Below are positions 18,361 through 27,313 of a DNA stretch of 64,000 nucleotides, piece after piece; the first letter of the stretch is position 1, and each line of letters begins with the position of its first letter. Under the pieces are notes generated by a model. The model saw nothing but the letters and a program-made list of their open reading frames with translations, ran no database searches and had not been told where the DNA came from. The DNA comes from CAYOWQ01 sp964407695 (GTDB lineage: Bacteria; Planctomycetota; Phycisphaerae; Phycisphaerales; SM1A02): positions 62,001-126,000 of the forward strand of contig CAYOWQ010000003.1 in NCBI GenBank assembly GCA_964407695.1. The letters are read 5' to 3'. The position numbers were made by a program, and so were the translations under genes.

Positions 18361-19185
18361 TCAGGCCGCTTGAAGCAGGACCGTGCCCGAGGAGTCCAGG
18401 ATCACCCAAGACGATGCGGCCAATGCCGCGCTGCTCAGGGCGTCAAATCGAGCGCCGGTCACGGTCGGCGACACATTCAACGAGCCGACCGGATGAACCG
18501 AACCCGCGACATCGGTATACGCCACCGTCAACTCGCCGATGTCGTCAGGAAGTTCGAGGCCGAGCACGAAGACCTTGCCGGCATTGCTATTGACCATCAG
18601 AGTTGCATTGCCGCGAACGCGAGGGTCAACCGCAACCATCGTGACATACTCGCAGGAAGAGTTGCCGACAAACTCGTTAAACGTGGGGCCGAGAAGCTTG
18701 CGAAGGCTGTCGTCGGTGTCGCGACCCAGCGCCATGGTCGTGACCTGCCGTTGATACAACGAGGCGTCCACGAGCAAATACGAGACGATCAGCAGGCCGG
18801 CAGCCATGGCGAAGCATGCGGCCCGCCAGAACTGCCAGGATCGACTCAGGACAAACGGAGTGCCGCCGCGATCCATTTCCCTTCTCCCGCGGCCAATCGT
18901 GGCCAAGGGAGCCAATTCAGAATTGTCGTCCTCAATCGCGCGAAGCACTCGTGCGACGACAAGGTCACCCAAGCCGGCTGACGGTTCGTCAGACGCCAAC
19001 AACACGGGATTCAGCGCCTGCATTTCCTGCAGGTCCCGAATCTCATCCTGCACCGGAATCGGAGCATGATGGAAGGATCGAGTAAACAAGGCCGCTTCGT
19101 ACTCATCGAGGATTCCGAGGGTGTCTGCCTCAGAGAGCTCGAGAAGTTCTTCCCGCGACATAAGATGGGGATTCTGCATCGTCAT
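18361..19185 (-). CDS. Putative membrane anti-sigma factor for the adjacent ECF sigma
   Basis: 274 aa. The N-terminal 110 residues are acidic and helical with the segment LLELSEADTLGILDEYEAALF, one membrane helix follows (FWRAACFAMAAGLLIVSYLLV, about 121-141), and the rest is an extracytoplasmic domain ending in the strand-rich AASSWVILDSSGTVLL. No zinc-binding anti-sigma (HxxxCxxC) motif is visible. It is 116 bases behind the ECF sigma gene on the same strand, the classical arrangement for an anti-sigma. The role is inferred from topology and position. Confidence 0.65.
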   Translation of the reverse strand: MTMQNPHLMSREELLELSEADTLGILDEYEAALFTRSFHHAPIPVQDEIRDLQEMQALNPVLLASDEPSAGLGDLVVARVLRAIEDDNSELAPLATIGRGRREMDRGGTPFVLSRSWQFWRAACFAMAAGLLIVSYLLVDASLYQRQVTTMALGRDTDDSLRKLLGPTFNEFVGNSSCEYVTMVAVDPRVRGNATLMVNSNAGKVFVLGLELPDDIGELTVAYTDVAGSVHPVGSLNVSPTVTGARFDALSSAALAASSWVILDSSGTVLLQAA

Positions 19186-19301
19186 TTGTCCTCAGGCCTA
19201 ACCCGGTCCCCACACCGGATTGAGCTTGCCTCACGGGATGCTATTCGGCTCCAGTGGGCGGTTCGGTTCCTTGGAATCCACACCATTACGAAAAACAAAC
19301 G

Positions 19302-19946
19302 CTACATTGCCTGTTCGGATTTGATTCGGTCCCTGAGTCGCAGCAGGCCTCGGCTCAGAGCGGATTTGACAGTTCCCAGGGGGGCTTCCAATTGCTCGCT
19401 GACCTCGCGCAGGGTAAGGCCCTCGAAGTAGGCTTTCTCAATAACAAGTCGCTGTAACGTCGGCAGCTCCTCGAGGCGCTGCTTTAGTCGGGCTCGCGAT
19501 TCGTCGTCGAGCGTCGGCTGCGACGGCTGATTGTCGCGATCGGTCCGCGGGTCCTGGCGGGATTCTTCGTCTAGTAGACTGGTGGTCGGCCTTGAGGTCT
19601 TCCGCCTGAGCGCATCGATCAAATAACGCCGAGCGATCAGCATGACCCATGTCACAAGCTTGGCTCGGCGTGGATCAAACCTGTCAGCGGACCGCCAGAG
19701 TCGGACAAAGATCTCCTGCACCGCGTCTTCAGCCTCGGCCCTGGACGAAAGCACCTGTCGGGCCGACTTGAAAACGAGAGTTCCAAATCGATCGTAGAGG
19801 GACCGGATTGCCTGCTCATCGCCGGCAGCTATTCGCTGCATGAGCATCCAATCGTCATGGCTGGTGTCAGTCACCGCAGTCGCCTGGCCAACCCCAATGG
19901 AATCGGCAGTCGTGATAAAGGTCTGATTCGAAGTTTCTATCGCCAC
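19302..19946 (-). CDS. ECF-type RNA polymerase sigma factor
   Basis: 214 aa. Region 2 is AIRSLYDRFGTLVFKSA to DAVQEIFVRLW with RAKLVTWVMLIARRYLIDALR (2.3-2.4, promoter melting and -10 contact). Region 4 is LPTLQRLVIEKAYFEGLTLREVSE split over the helix-turn-helix, with LGTVKSALSRGLLRLRD as recognition helix. The combination resembles SigK/SigL-like ECF groups. A good sigma-70 -10 element lies upstream (19991). The anti-sigma candidate follows on the same strand. Confidence 0.95.
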   Translation of the reverse strand: MAIETSNQTFITTADSIGVGQATAVTDTSHDDWMLMQRIAAGDEQAIRSLYDRFGTLVFKSARQVLSSRAEAEDAVQEIFVRLWRSADRFDPRRAKLVTWVMLIARRYLIDALRRKTSRPTTSLLDEESRQDPRTDRDNQPSQPTLDDESRARLKQRLEELPTLQRLVIEKAYFEGLTLREVSEQLEAPLGTVKSALSRGLLRLRDRIKSEQAM

Positions 19947-19990
19947 TTTGCGCTGTGGGAAACAGGACCGTCTGATCGTATTTCGTTTGG

Positions 19991-20019
19991 ATTATACCAG
20001 ATCTTGGATGTCCGGAAAA
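19991..20019 (-). promoter_or_regulatory. Candidate sigma-70 promoter for the ECF sigma gene
   Basis: On the minus strand a perfect TATAAT (19996-19991) has TTTTCC (20019-20014) 17 bases upstream as a poor -35. Transcription would begin near 19984, leaving a leader of about 38 bases to the ATG at 19946. Confidence 0.5.
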
Positions 20020-20153
20020 GAATTCTCACACGAAAAGTTCTCAAACCGCTGTCGTCGGGGTAACATTGACTACGTGCTCCGAGGCGACTTGGAGGCGTGA
20101 TCGGTACTCGTCAGTGGGGACGAGGCTTGAGCAAAAACACCCAGATTCGATCG

Positions 20154-20909
20154 ATGTCTGAAGTCCTTGCCGTTTCGAACGGCGAAAGGAGTCCCCGCCG
20201 CAATGGCTGGTCGACGCATCGGCACGGGTTTAGTCTGATTGAACTACTTGTTGTGTTGGGGGTCGTGACGTTGCTCACGGGTTTGCTGATGCCGGCGATT
20301 CGCAGCGCTCGAGAGAGCGCATCTCGAATGATGTGTGCGTCCAACCAGCGACAGATTGGCGCGGGAATCACCATCTGGGCAACGGAGCATCTTGATCGAC
20401 TTCCTCCGAGCTATTACGGAAGCGTGGATGTGGCCAATCCGCAGGAGATGATGGCGGCCACGTTGGGGCCTGACGTTGACGGCGTCAAGCAATGGGAAGG
20501 CTTGGGCTGGTTGCTGCATTGGCATTGCATCGACTCGCCACGATGCCTGTATTGCCCGAGTTGTCGTGGCGACCACCCGTATGAGCGATACGGGGACCAA
20601 TTGCACTGGGGCGCGTCCGAGCAGATCTACACCAATTATCACTACTCGGGCGACTATGACGCCAAGGGTGACCGGATCCGAACGATCGCGAACTCTTCGG
20701 AGGAAGTGCTGACCACCGACGGCCTGCGGACCAGTCGAGATTTCAACCACGTGGTTGGCGCCAATGTGCTTCACGGCGACTGCTCGGTCATCTGGTATCA
20801 GGACTCGACGCAGCAGGTGACGAAGACGCTGCCGAACGGCATTCTCAACAAGCAGGATCAAGAGAAGGTCTACGGTGAGATCTGGAACATCCTGTATTCC
20901 ATGAAATAA
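20154..20909 (+). CDS. Type II/IV pseudopilin-like secreted protein
   Basis: 251 aa from ATG at 20154; a GTG at 20097 would give a longer leader. The prepilin signal HGFSLIELLVVLGVVTLL sits at residues about 25-42 with a cleavage Gly before Phe. After the helix comes RESASRMMCASNQRQIGAGI and the usual fold of planctomycete DUF1559-like pseudopilins, with four Cys in a middle loop (CIDSPRCLYCPSC). Near the end, NHVVGANVLHGDCSV is an H-X9-D motif with Cys in place of the usual Gly. The partners of the pilus or secretion system are not in the window. Confidence 0.85.
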   Translation: MSEVLAVSNGERSPRRNGWSTHRHGFSLIELLVVLGVVTLLTGLLMPAIRSARESASRMMCASNQRQIGAGITIWATEHLDRLPPSYYGSVDVANPQEMMAATLGPDVDGVKQWEGLGWLLHWHCIDSPRCLYCPSCRGDHPYERYGDQLHWGASEQIYTNYHYSGDYDAKGDRIRTIANSSEEVLTTDGLRTSRDFNHVVGANVLHGDCSVIWYQDSTQQVTKTLPNGILNKQDQEKVYGEIWNILYSMK

Positions 20910-20988
20910 GCCGGCGCCGGCACACGGGTGGTCGGTGGCGCGGGGCACTTCTGTGGTGAAGGCCTGACTTGCCGGATACACTCGCAGA

Positions 20989-21990
20989 GTGAGAATTCAA
21001 CGGGTTGCAGTTACCGGTTGCGCGGGGTTCATTGGATCGCATTTCGTCCGTCGGATCCTCACGCGGCCGGATGTGACGGTCCTCGGGATCGACAATTTTG
21101 ACCCAATGTACAACCGGGCGTTGAAGATCGAAAACGTGAGCACTTTCCCGACGGATCGCTTCAGAATGATCGAAGCCGACATCGTGCAACGATCCGGCAT
21201 GGCAGGGATTTTCGAGAGTTTTCGTCCAGACCTGGTGGTCCATTTCGCCGCCTTGGCGGGGGTTAGGCCCAGCATTCAAAATCCGGAACGATACGCCTCG
21301 GTCAATATCGATGGGCTCGTCAGTGTGCTGGATGCCGCGCGTGCGGCGAAGTGCCGCAACGTCGTTTTCGCATCAAGTTCATCGGTCTACGGAAACGCTT
21401 CGCGTGTGCCGTTCAGCGAAGAGGATCGAGCCGATGAACCGATCAGCCCCTACGCCGCCACGAAGCGAGCGGGGGAGCTCCTCTGTCATACATATTCTCA
21501 CCTCTTCGGGCTTCGAATTGCCTCGCTTCGATTCTTTACGGTCTTTGGTCCAGCGCAGCGACCGGACCTTGCCATCATGATGTTCATGTCGCGAATCGCT
21601 CGGGGCCAGTCGATCCAGATGTTTGGTGACGGCAGCAGCAGCCGCGACTACACCTACGTGGATGACATCATCGACGGTGTGCTGGCCTCGGCCGACATGG
21701 TGTCTGAACCCGGTGCGGCTTTCCATCGGGTGTTCAACCTTGGCGGATCGCAGCCGGTGACCCTTGCTGAGATGATCACCGCCATTGAGCGGGTCGTTGG
21801 GAAGCGAGCTGTCGTCGAACAGGTTGAGATGCGGCCAGGTGATGTCGAGCGCACCTTCGCAGATCTCACACGATCGACCTCAGAGCTTGGGTATCGGCCG
21901 CGAGTGTCGTTTGAAGAGGGCGTGGAGCGACAATGGTCGTGGCTGCGCCGGCGACTTGAGAGCCCCATGGTTCTGCACAATCAGTCTTGA
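20989..21990 (+). CDS. NAD-dependent sugar-nucleotide epimerase
   Basis: 333 aa. An extended SDR enzyme: the Rossmann motif TGCAGFIGSHFVRR is at the N-terminus, the catalytic triad is Ser in FASSSSVYG with YAATKRAGE (Tyr-xxx-Lys), and the C-terminal substrate part has FTVFGPAQRPD and GDGSSSRDYTYVDD. The closest described types are UDP-glucuronate/UDP-N-acetylglucosamine 4-epimerases used for surface polysaccharides. Start is GTG at 20989. It ends overlapping the convergent gene by 10 bases. Confidence 0.92.
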   Translation: MRIQRVAVTGCAGFIGSHFVRRILTRPDVTVLGIDNFDPMYNRALKIENVSTFPTDRFRMIEADIVQRSGMAGIFESFRPDLVVHFAALAGVRPSIQNPERYASVNIDGLVSVLDAARAAKCRNVVFASSSSVYGNASRVPFSEEDRADEPISPYAATKRAGELLCHTYSHLFGLRIASLRFFTVFGPAQRPDLAIMMFMSRIARGQSIQMFGDGSSSRDYTYVDDIIDGVLASADMVSEPGAAFHRVFNLGGSQPVTLAEMITAIERVVGKRAVVEQVEMRPGDVERTFADLTRSTSELGYRPRVSFEEGVERQWSWLRRRLESPMVLHNQS

Positions 21991-22988
21991 GTGGGGCGAT
22001 CGGGCTTTGGGGCGGCCGGTCGAGGGGCGAGAACAATCTCTTGTGCGAGATGACCGCCCAGCTTCAAGTCGACCATGCGATAGTCGATGATGTCGGCCGA
22101 ATGCCGAACCAGGGCCTGGTCGATTCGCCAGAGTGGAGCCGATCGCGGAAACGAACCCGACCATCCATGGCCGGCGTCAGCGAATGCATCCGTGAATCCG
22201 GGAAACGCCAGGCGCAATGAAGCTGAGTTGGGCGTCGTGTTGAAATCTCCAATGATGAGATCAACTTCAAGATCCGGATACCTTGCCAACACACTCTTGA
22301 TGTTCTCGGCCGTCTCCCATCTGGAGGTCTGAAGCGCGCTGGGGAGATCAATCATGAGGATGCTCAGCGCGGATGCGTTGGTTCGAACCCGCAGAAGTCC
22401 CAGTTCAAACGGGCCGCCCTCTCCGGTCAGGCTGCGCGCCTCGATCACCTCAAGCGTCGTGAGCACGGCAAAATCACCGATGCGCAGGACTGTCCAGCCG
22501 GATTCGGACCAGCGGAGGCCTCGATTGCGGAGGAGCAGCCGACCGGGGTTCGAAAGGATCGTAATCGGTGCGATTGCATTGTTGATTGCATCCCAATGCG
22601 CTTCGGCCGCCGGTTCCCCGATCCATCGAAGATTCCAATGAAGGACTCGTACGGAGCCCGAAGGATCAATTGGATTGACACGCGCAAGGAACCGGTGATC
22701 GAAGAACGCTGAGAATCCGATGAGGAGGATTGTTGTTGCAATCCACACCCAGGGCCGGCGGATCACTGCAAACGACACCGCCAATCCGACGAAGGAAGCG
22801 CACACGGCGATGATCGACGGGATCCACGCCAGCCATTGGGTCACCAACGTTCGATCCGAGATGGCCAGCCCGATGATCCAGCCGATGACAGTGAGCGCCA
22901 TCATGGCGCGAATGAGATGCGCCACGACCCTCCCCATTCGATGTCGCCCCGAGGTCGTTCGTGCCTCCTCGTCGTTCTTCATGGGCAA
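21981..22988 (-). CDS. Membrane protein with degenerate endonuclease/exonuclease/phosphatase fold
   Basis: 335 aa. Three N-terminal hydrophobic segments (about 24-44, 52-72, 78-96) precede an EEP-type domain beginning VRVLHWNLRWIG. The motif DLIIGDFNTTPNS with its Asp and Asn and the motif WRIDQALV are clear. However, the usual Mg-binding Glu (normally in a QE block after the first strand) is not seen: the equivalent segment reads ITILSNPG (142-149), and the terminal SDHxP is GGHLAQ. This may be an inactive or divergent member. It overlaps the epimerase stop by 10 bases. Confidence 0.78.
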   Translation of the reverse strand: MPMKNDEEARTTSGRHRMGRVVAHLIRAMMALTVIGWIIGLAISDRTLVTQWLAWIPSIIAVCASFVGLAVSFAVIRRPWVWIATTILLIGFSAFFDHRFLARVNPIDPSGSVRVLHWNLRWIGEPAAEAHWDAINNAIAPITILSNPGRLLLRNRGLRWSESGWTVLRIGDFAVLTTLEVIEARSLTGEGGPFELGLLRVRTNASALSILMIDLPSALQTSRWETAENIKSVLARYPDLEVDLIIGDFNTTPNSASLRLAFPGFTDAFADAGHGWSGSFPRSAPLWRIDQALVRHSADIIDYRMVDLKLGGHLAQEIVLAPRPAAPKPDRPTQD

Positions 22989-23003
22989 GTCAAGTTGCGT
23001 GCC

Positions 23004-24191
23004 CTAGCCCCGACGGGATTTCGAGGAACTCAACTCGGCAGCCCACCGATTCGCTGATCCTGTTGCATTCGATTTGGCGGCCGCAACCGCCGACTTGTTT
23101 GCATCGACAATCTGTTTCAAGGTCGGCCGATCCAGCATCGAGGGGTGTCCCTGCCATCGGACCACCCAGTCACTGCTGATCACCACGACATGGGGAATTC
23201 CGTTGATGCTGAACGCCTTCTTCATGCTTCCTGACGTGTCGGTCGCGACACAGTATCGGAAGGCTGAAGGGGCGAGATTATTGTCTGAAAGTCCCTTCTT
23301 CACCTGAGATTCGCTCTCATCAGTCAGGCCGACCACGCAGACATCATCAAGAAACGCATCCGACAACTCGTTCATATGCGGAATCATGGCTCGACACGGA
23401 CCGCACGAGGTCGCCCAGAAGTCAATGATCACGACCTTGCCGGTTGCGTTGGGTTGGGGCGAAAGCCACTGAATTTTTCCCAGATCGGGGGCCCGCTTTC
23501 CGCGAAAGTCCGGCGTGGATGTTGGGGTATCGAACGTGGGGAACGCCACCGATTTCACATCGTTGGCCTCTGCATCAGGGCGCTTCCTCGGTGTTGCTGC
23601 GGCGTCATAGGGCTCTTCAATCAGCTTCTGCACGGCCAGTCTCAAGCCCTTTTCGTTGAGTCCTGCGTAGCGAACAGCGCCGCTCTTGTCGAGAACGAAG
23701 TTGACCGGTCTTTTGAATGCACCAAGCTGGTCGCAATATTCACCATTGGAATCCACGATCACGGGGACCGATTGAGGCTTCTGCTCCAGAAAGGCTGCGG
23801 CGTTTTCGGCCCCTTCCGGAGTGTGCACCGCGAGGACTCGAACATCCGGTGCATCCTGGAACAGCTGCGCGATCTTGGCCGGCCAGCGCCTTCCAGCGGA
23901 GTTCTTGGAGGACCACGTCTGAAGGACCACCACCTTTCCCTTCAGGCTCGAGAGCGGCGTTGCCTCGGATCCGATCCAATGAAGTGAGGGCGTGAATTCC
24001 GGTGCGGCGAAGCCCAAGGTTCGATAAAGCGCAGATCGATCTTCGCCATCGAGCTTCTCGAGCCACCTCGACTCGTCCCCGTCCGCGCCGGCGCGGGAGG
24101 GAGAACCGGAATCCGGCGATGACCCCCAGACCACGGGCGGGCAAGCCAATGGAAACATGACGGCGAAAGCCAGTGTTGCTGATTTGATCAT
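23004..24191 (-). CDS. Secreted protein with two thioredoxin-like domains
   Basis: 395 aa from ATG at 24191, which begins a signal peptide (MIKSATLAFAVMFPLA); an open extension to 24263 is unlikely. The first AhpC/TlpA-like domain (KGKVVVLQTWSSKNSAGRR) has lost both active-site Cys (Asn and Gly in their places). The second (VVIIDFWATSCGPCRAM) has an intact CGPC and the cis-Pro segment GIPHVVVIS, so it should be a periplasmic disulfide reductase of the TlpA/ResA type. The gene is separated from its neighbours by about 100 bases on the upstream side. Confidence 0.87.
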   Translation of the reverse strand: MIKSATLAFAVMFPLACPPVVWGSSPDSGSPSRAGADGDESRWLEKLDGEDRSALYRTLGFAAPEFTPSLHWIGSEATPLSSLKGKVVVLQTWSSKNSAGRRWPAKIAQLFQDAPDVRVLAVHTPEGAENAAAFLEQKPQSVPVIVDSNGEYCDQLGAFKRPVNFVLDKSGAVRYAGLNEKGLRLAVQKLIEEPYDAAATPRKRPDAEANDVKSVAFPTFDTPTSTPDFRGKRAPDLGKIQWLSPQPNATGKVVIIDFWATSCGPCRAMIPHMNELSDAFLDDVCVVGLTDESESQVKKGLSDNNLAPSAFRYCVATDTSGSMKKAFSINGIPHVVVISSDWVVRWQGHPSMLDRPTLKQIVDANKSAVAAAKSNATGSANRWAAELSSSKSRRG

Positions 24192-24298
24192 GGGAGTCCT
24201 GATGGGGAGGGGCGAATGTCCACAAGTATCGACGGACGACCCTCGTCGGACAACCCCAATCATCGCAATTCGAGAACTTCGCCCTGATCCAGCCCCTC

Positions 24299-25222
24299 CT
24301 AGTGAACCAGCACGCTGTCTCCCGGCGACAGAAGGACTTCAATGACATTCAGGGTCTCGTCGCCCGAGGGTGTGCGGGGAAGCCAGATATTGTCGTTCCC
24401 ATGCAACATCGGTCGGCGCAGAAACTCCACAACGCCATCCGAGAGAAGAACATTCTGTCCGCGGCCGTCGTGATTGGCCGTGGAACGGTTCAGCGAAACG
24501 GGCCGGCCGGCTCGAACCGCATCAATTACCGGATTTCGATCTCCCAGGATCGCAACCACCGGACCCGTCCCGAAAGCGACGCGCCGGGAAGCCGTCTGCA
24601 TTTGATGGCTGAATGCCGGACCGTCAGCGTCGTGACCCGGGCAGTTGATATGGCCATGATCGCAATAGCCCAGTTGGGCCAGCAGGTCGAGCGGATTGTC
24701 CTGCACCTCCGCGTTATGCCACGAGAACATGTTGGGAAGCCCTGCCGTCATGGGAAGACTGCCGTGGAAGTCGTTCGCATAGGTCTGCATGGCGCCGCCG
24801 GCAATGCGAAGATTGTTCGCGCATGCCGTCTCGATCGAGTTTCGACGAACCTGATGAAGCAGGGGAATCGTGATACCGACGGCCACGAGAATGACGGCCG
24901 CAACAGTGATCAGGTCTGAAATTCGGAATCTCCGGCCCCGGATCATGTCGTTGGGTGAAGGGGACATCCGCAATCGAACGGCGGACTCCTGCTCGTATCG
25001 ATTGACGCGGGCCAAGGTCGCATGGACGAGCACATCCTCTGCATCGGAGGCCGGGTAGTCACTGAGCAATCTGAAACATGAGGCTGCGGCGGTCGTCCGC
25101 GGGCAATCCGCATTCTCAAAGCCCTGGGCAATCAGCCGGTCAATGGCCGCCTCATCATCGGGACAAAGCCGCCACGGCTCTTCACCGCCAGGGACATCGA
25201 ACCGGTCGTTCGTCTCCGTCAT
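24299..25222 (-). CDS. Anti-sigma-like protein with a pseudopilin-type outer domain
   Basis: 307 aa. Residues 1-100 are cytoplasmic, with DEAAIDRLIAQGF and ASCFRLLSDYPASDAEDVLV, similar to the short helical part of planctomycete anti-sigma factors. A membrane helix (ISDLITVAAVILVAVGITIP, 101-120) runs into a DUF1559-type pseudopilin pattern: ACANNLRIAGGAMQTYANDF, four Cys/His loops, and near the end HDGRGQNVLLSDG (H251, D262, G263), an H-X10-DG motif. It overlaps the sigma gene start by 4 bases (ATGA), so the pair is translationally coupled. The role as anti-sigma is inferred from coupling and topology. Confidence 0.72.
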   Translation of the reverse strand: MTETNDRFDVPGGEEPWRLCPDDEAAIDRLIAQGFENADCPRTTAAASCFRLLSDYPASDAEDVLVHATLARVNRYEQESAVRLRMSPSPNDMIRGRRFRISDLITVAAVILVAVGITIPLLHQVRRNSIETACANNLRIAGGAMQTYANDFHGSLPMTAGLPNMFSWHNAEVQDNPLDLLAQLGYCDHGHINCPGHDADGPAFSHQMQTASRRVAFGTGPVVAILGDRNPVIDAVRAGRPVSLNRSTANHDGRGQNVLLSDGVVEFLRRPMLHGNDNIWLPRTPSGDETLNVIEVLLSPGDSVLVH

Positions 25223-25944
25223 TCATCTGCTCCGAACTTGGATCGTGACGCCTTCCAGGCTGCGGCAAAATTTGCCACGGCGGCATGCAGGCGACTCTTC
25301 ACTGTACCGAGCGGGATCTCCAGAAGTTCGGCGATTTGGCCGTAACTCATGCGCTGAAAATAGGAAAGCAGCAAAATTTCCCGGTAATGGGCCGGCATAT
25401 TGTCTACAACGTGCTTGACGAGGCGGCTTCGCTCCGCATCAGCCATCGGGGCTCCGGGGTCCGGCAGGTCGGCCTGAAGGAGGTCGACCATCGAAATGCT
25501 GTCTTGATCGCCGGCCACCGGGGATGAAAGCGACACCGGTGTTCGGCGAATGTTCTTGCGATAATAATCCCGGGCCTTGTTGACCGCGATCGTGAACAGC
25601 CACGGTTTGAATCGCCGCGTGGGATCGAAGGATTGGGCCGAGGTGTGAATCTGGAGGAAGGTGTCCTGAAACACGTCTTCCGCGGCAGTCCTGGACCCGA
25701 GCAGGCGGACAAGGAAGTGGTAGAGCTCCTGCCGATACCTCTCGACAAGGGTCTGAAACGCGCGTGGGTCTCCGTTCAGATGAGACGTGACCAAGGCTTC
25801 GTCAGTAGTTGGATCCACGAAAGAGTCCAGAGGGTGTCGCGGAATCGAAGTCGCAGACACCGCTTGCGCGCGTCCTGGGCGAAGTGTACTCGCACGTACG
25901 CCGAACGGGAACATCGCCGCAGGTGTGATGGGCAGAGCGGTCAC
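25219..25944 (-). CDS. ECF-type RNA polymerase sigma factor
   Basis: 241 aa. Region 2 contains AFQTLVERYRQELYHFLVRLLG, DVFQDTFLQIH and RRFKPWLFTIAVNKARDYYRK; region 4 contains MPAHYREILLLSYFQRMSYGQI with IPLGTVKSRLHAAVANF as the recognition helix. The N-terminal 50 residues before the first helix are not conserved and the true start could be one of several downstream Met/Val codons. It is coupled to the membrane protein gene that follows with a 4-base overlap. Confidence 0.93.
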   Translation of the reverse strand: MTALPITPAAMFPFGVRASTLRPGRAQAVSATSIPRHPLDSFVDPTTDEALVTSHLNGDPRAFQTLVERYRQELYHFLVRLLGSRTAAEDVFQDTFLQIHTSAQSFDPTRRFKPWLFTIAVNKARDYYRKNIRRTPVSLSSPVAGDQDSISMVDLLQADLPDPGAPMADAERSRLVKHVVDNMPAHYREILLLSYFQRMSYGQIAELLEIPLGTVKSRLHAAVANFAAAWKASRSKFGADE

Positions 25945-26126
25945 GACCGTGTTACGGCCGCAAGCCGCGTCGGGATCGCGCGAATTTCCTGATCTTCTGG
26001 GATTGGCGGTTGATCAGCGGGCAAAACGGAGTGGAGGTGCCCGAAATGAGGGATTGGTATACGATATCGACCCTTGAGACCGGAGCCCCTGGTCCCGTAA
26101 CTCGAATTCTGGAGTCGCCCGCCGAG

Positions 26127-27272
26127 ATGGCTGTACCTCTTTCCCAGATGTGGACTGTCGCGAGCTATGTCATCTCGCAGCGCCTTCAGGGACGCACACG
26201 GTATCCACTTGTGTTGATGCTTGAGCCGCTCTTCCGGTGCAACCTGGCCTGTGCCGGATGCGGGAAGATTCAGTATCCGCCCCACATCCTGAAGAAGCAA
26301 TTGTCTGTGGACCAGTGCCTCGAAGCCGTCGACGAGTGTGGGGCCCCGATGGTAAGCATTCCGGGCGGCGAACCGCTGTTACACCCGCAGATCGGCGAAA
26401 TCGTCAAGGCCCTCGTTGCCAGAAAGAAGTACATCTATCTCTGCACCAACGCCCTACTCCTGAAGGAGAAGCTCGACGAAGGCCTGTTCACGCCGAGCAA
26501 GTACCTGACCTTCAGTGTGCACATGGACGGTCAGGAAGAGCACCACGATTTCGCGGTCTGTCGCGAGGGGACGTATGAGAAGGCGATTGTGGCCATCCGG
26601 CAGGCGGTCGAGATGGGTTTCCGGGTCACGACCAATACGACATTGTTTGATGGCGCGGATCCGAACAGCGTGCGCCAGTTCTTTGATGAGATGATGGAGG
26701 TGGGCGTCGAAGGAATGATGGTGAGCCCGGGATATGCCTACGAAAAAGCTCCGGATCAAAAGAGCTTTCTTCGAAAGAAGGATTCCACGAACCAGCTCTT
26801 CGAAATGATTCTTTCGAATCGCAAGGACGGCAAGCGAGCCTGGAGGTTCAACCAGAGCCCGCTGTTCCTCGAATTCCTCATGGGCAAGCGAGAGTACGAC
26901 TGCACACCATGGGGAAGCCCCTGCTACAACATTTTCGGGTGGCAGAAACCGTGTTATCTGCTTCAGGAAGGGTATGCCGACTCCTTCGACGAATTGATGA
27001 CCGATACTGATTGGGACGGCTACGGCCATGGATCCGGCAACCCGAAGTGTTCAAACTGCATGGTGCATTGCGGCTTTGAGCCGTCGGCGGTCAACCACAC
27101 CTTTAGCGGCTTTCGAGGAATGTGGGCCACGGTGAAGGCCATGCTGTTCAACACGTACGCAAATCCCGGCGCCAAGCGACGCCTCGGTGAGGAGGCGAAG
27201 AAGCCTCATGGTCCCATGGTGCAGATCGTGCAATTGGGTCTCGCGGGCGATCTGGCCAAAGGCGCTGCCTGA
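26127..27272 (+). CDS. hpnH: Adenosyl-hopene transferase HpnH (radical SAM)
   Basis: 381 aa from ATG at 26127, the usual HpnH start (MAVPLSQMW). HpnH adds the 5'-deoxyadenosyl group of SAM to diploptene to begin C35 hopanoid synthesis. The radical SAM cluster is CNLACAGC (C38, C42, C45), followed by VSIPGGEPLLHPQIGEIV and FSVHMDGQEEHHDF. Conserved C-terminal cysteines (CYNIFGWQKPCYLL, CSNCMVHCGFEPS) are those of the family. No squalene-hopene cyclase is in the window, so the other hopanoid genes are elsewhere. The next gene (MFS) begins 41 bases downstream. Confidence 0.94.
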   Translation: MAVPLSQMWTVASYVISQRLQGRTRYPLVLMLEPLFRCNLACAGCGKIQYPPHILKKQLSVDQCLEAVDECGAPMVSIPGGEPLLHPQIGEIVKALVARKKYIYLCTNALLLKEKLDEGLFTPSKYLTFSVHMDGQEEHHDFAVCREGTYEKAIVAIRQAVEMGFRVTTNTTLFDGADPNSVRQFFDEMMEVGVEGMMVSPGYAYEKAPDQKSFLRKKDSTNQLFEMILSNRKDGKRAWRFNQSPLFLEFLMGKREYDCTPWGSPCYNIFGWQKPCYLLQEGYADSFDELMTDTDWDGYGHGSGNPKCSNCMVHCGFEPSAVNHTFSGFRGMWATVKAMLFNTYANPGAKRRLGEEAKKPHGPMVQIVQLGLAGDLAKGAA

Positions 27273-27313
27273 ACCGGCGTTCCTGCCACGCGGAACAATC
27301 GGGCCTTCAGCAG

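Noticed and set aside
20911..20922. 12-bp palindrome GCCGGCGCCGGC after the pseudopilin gene as terminator
   Set aside because: No loop and no T-run; it is a short GC palindrome expected by chance in such DNA.
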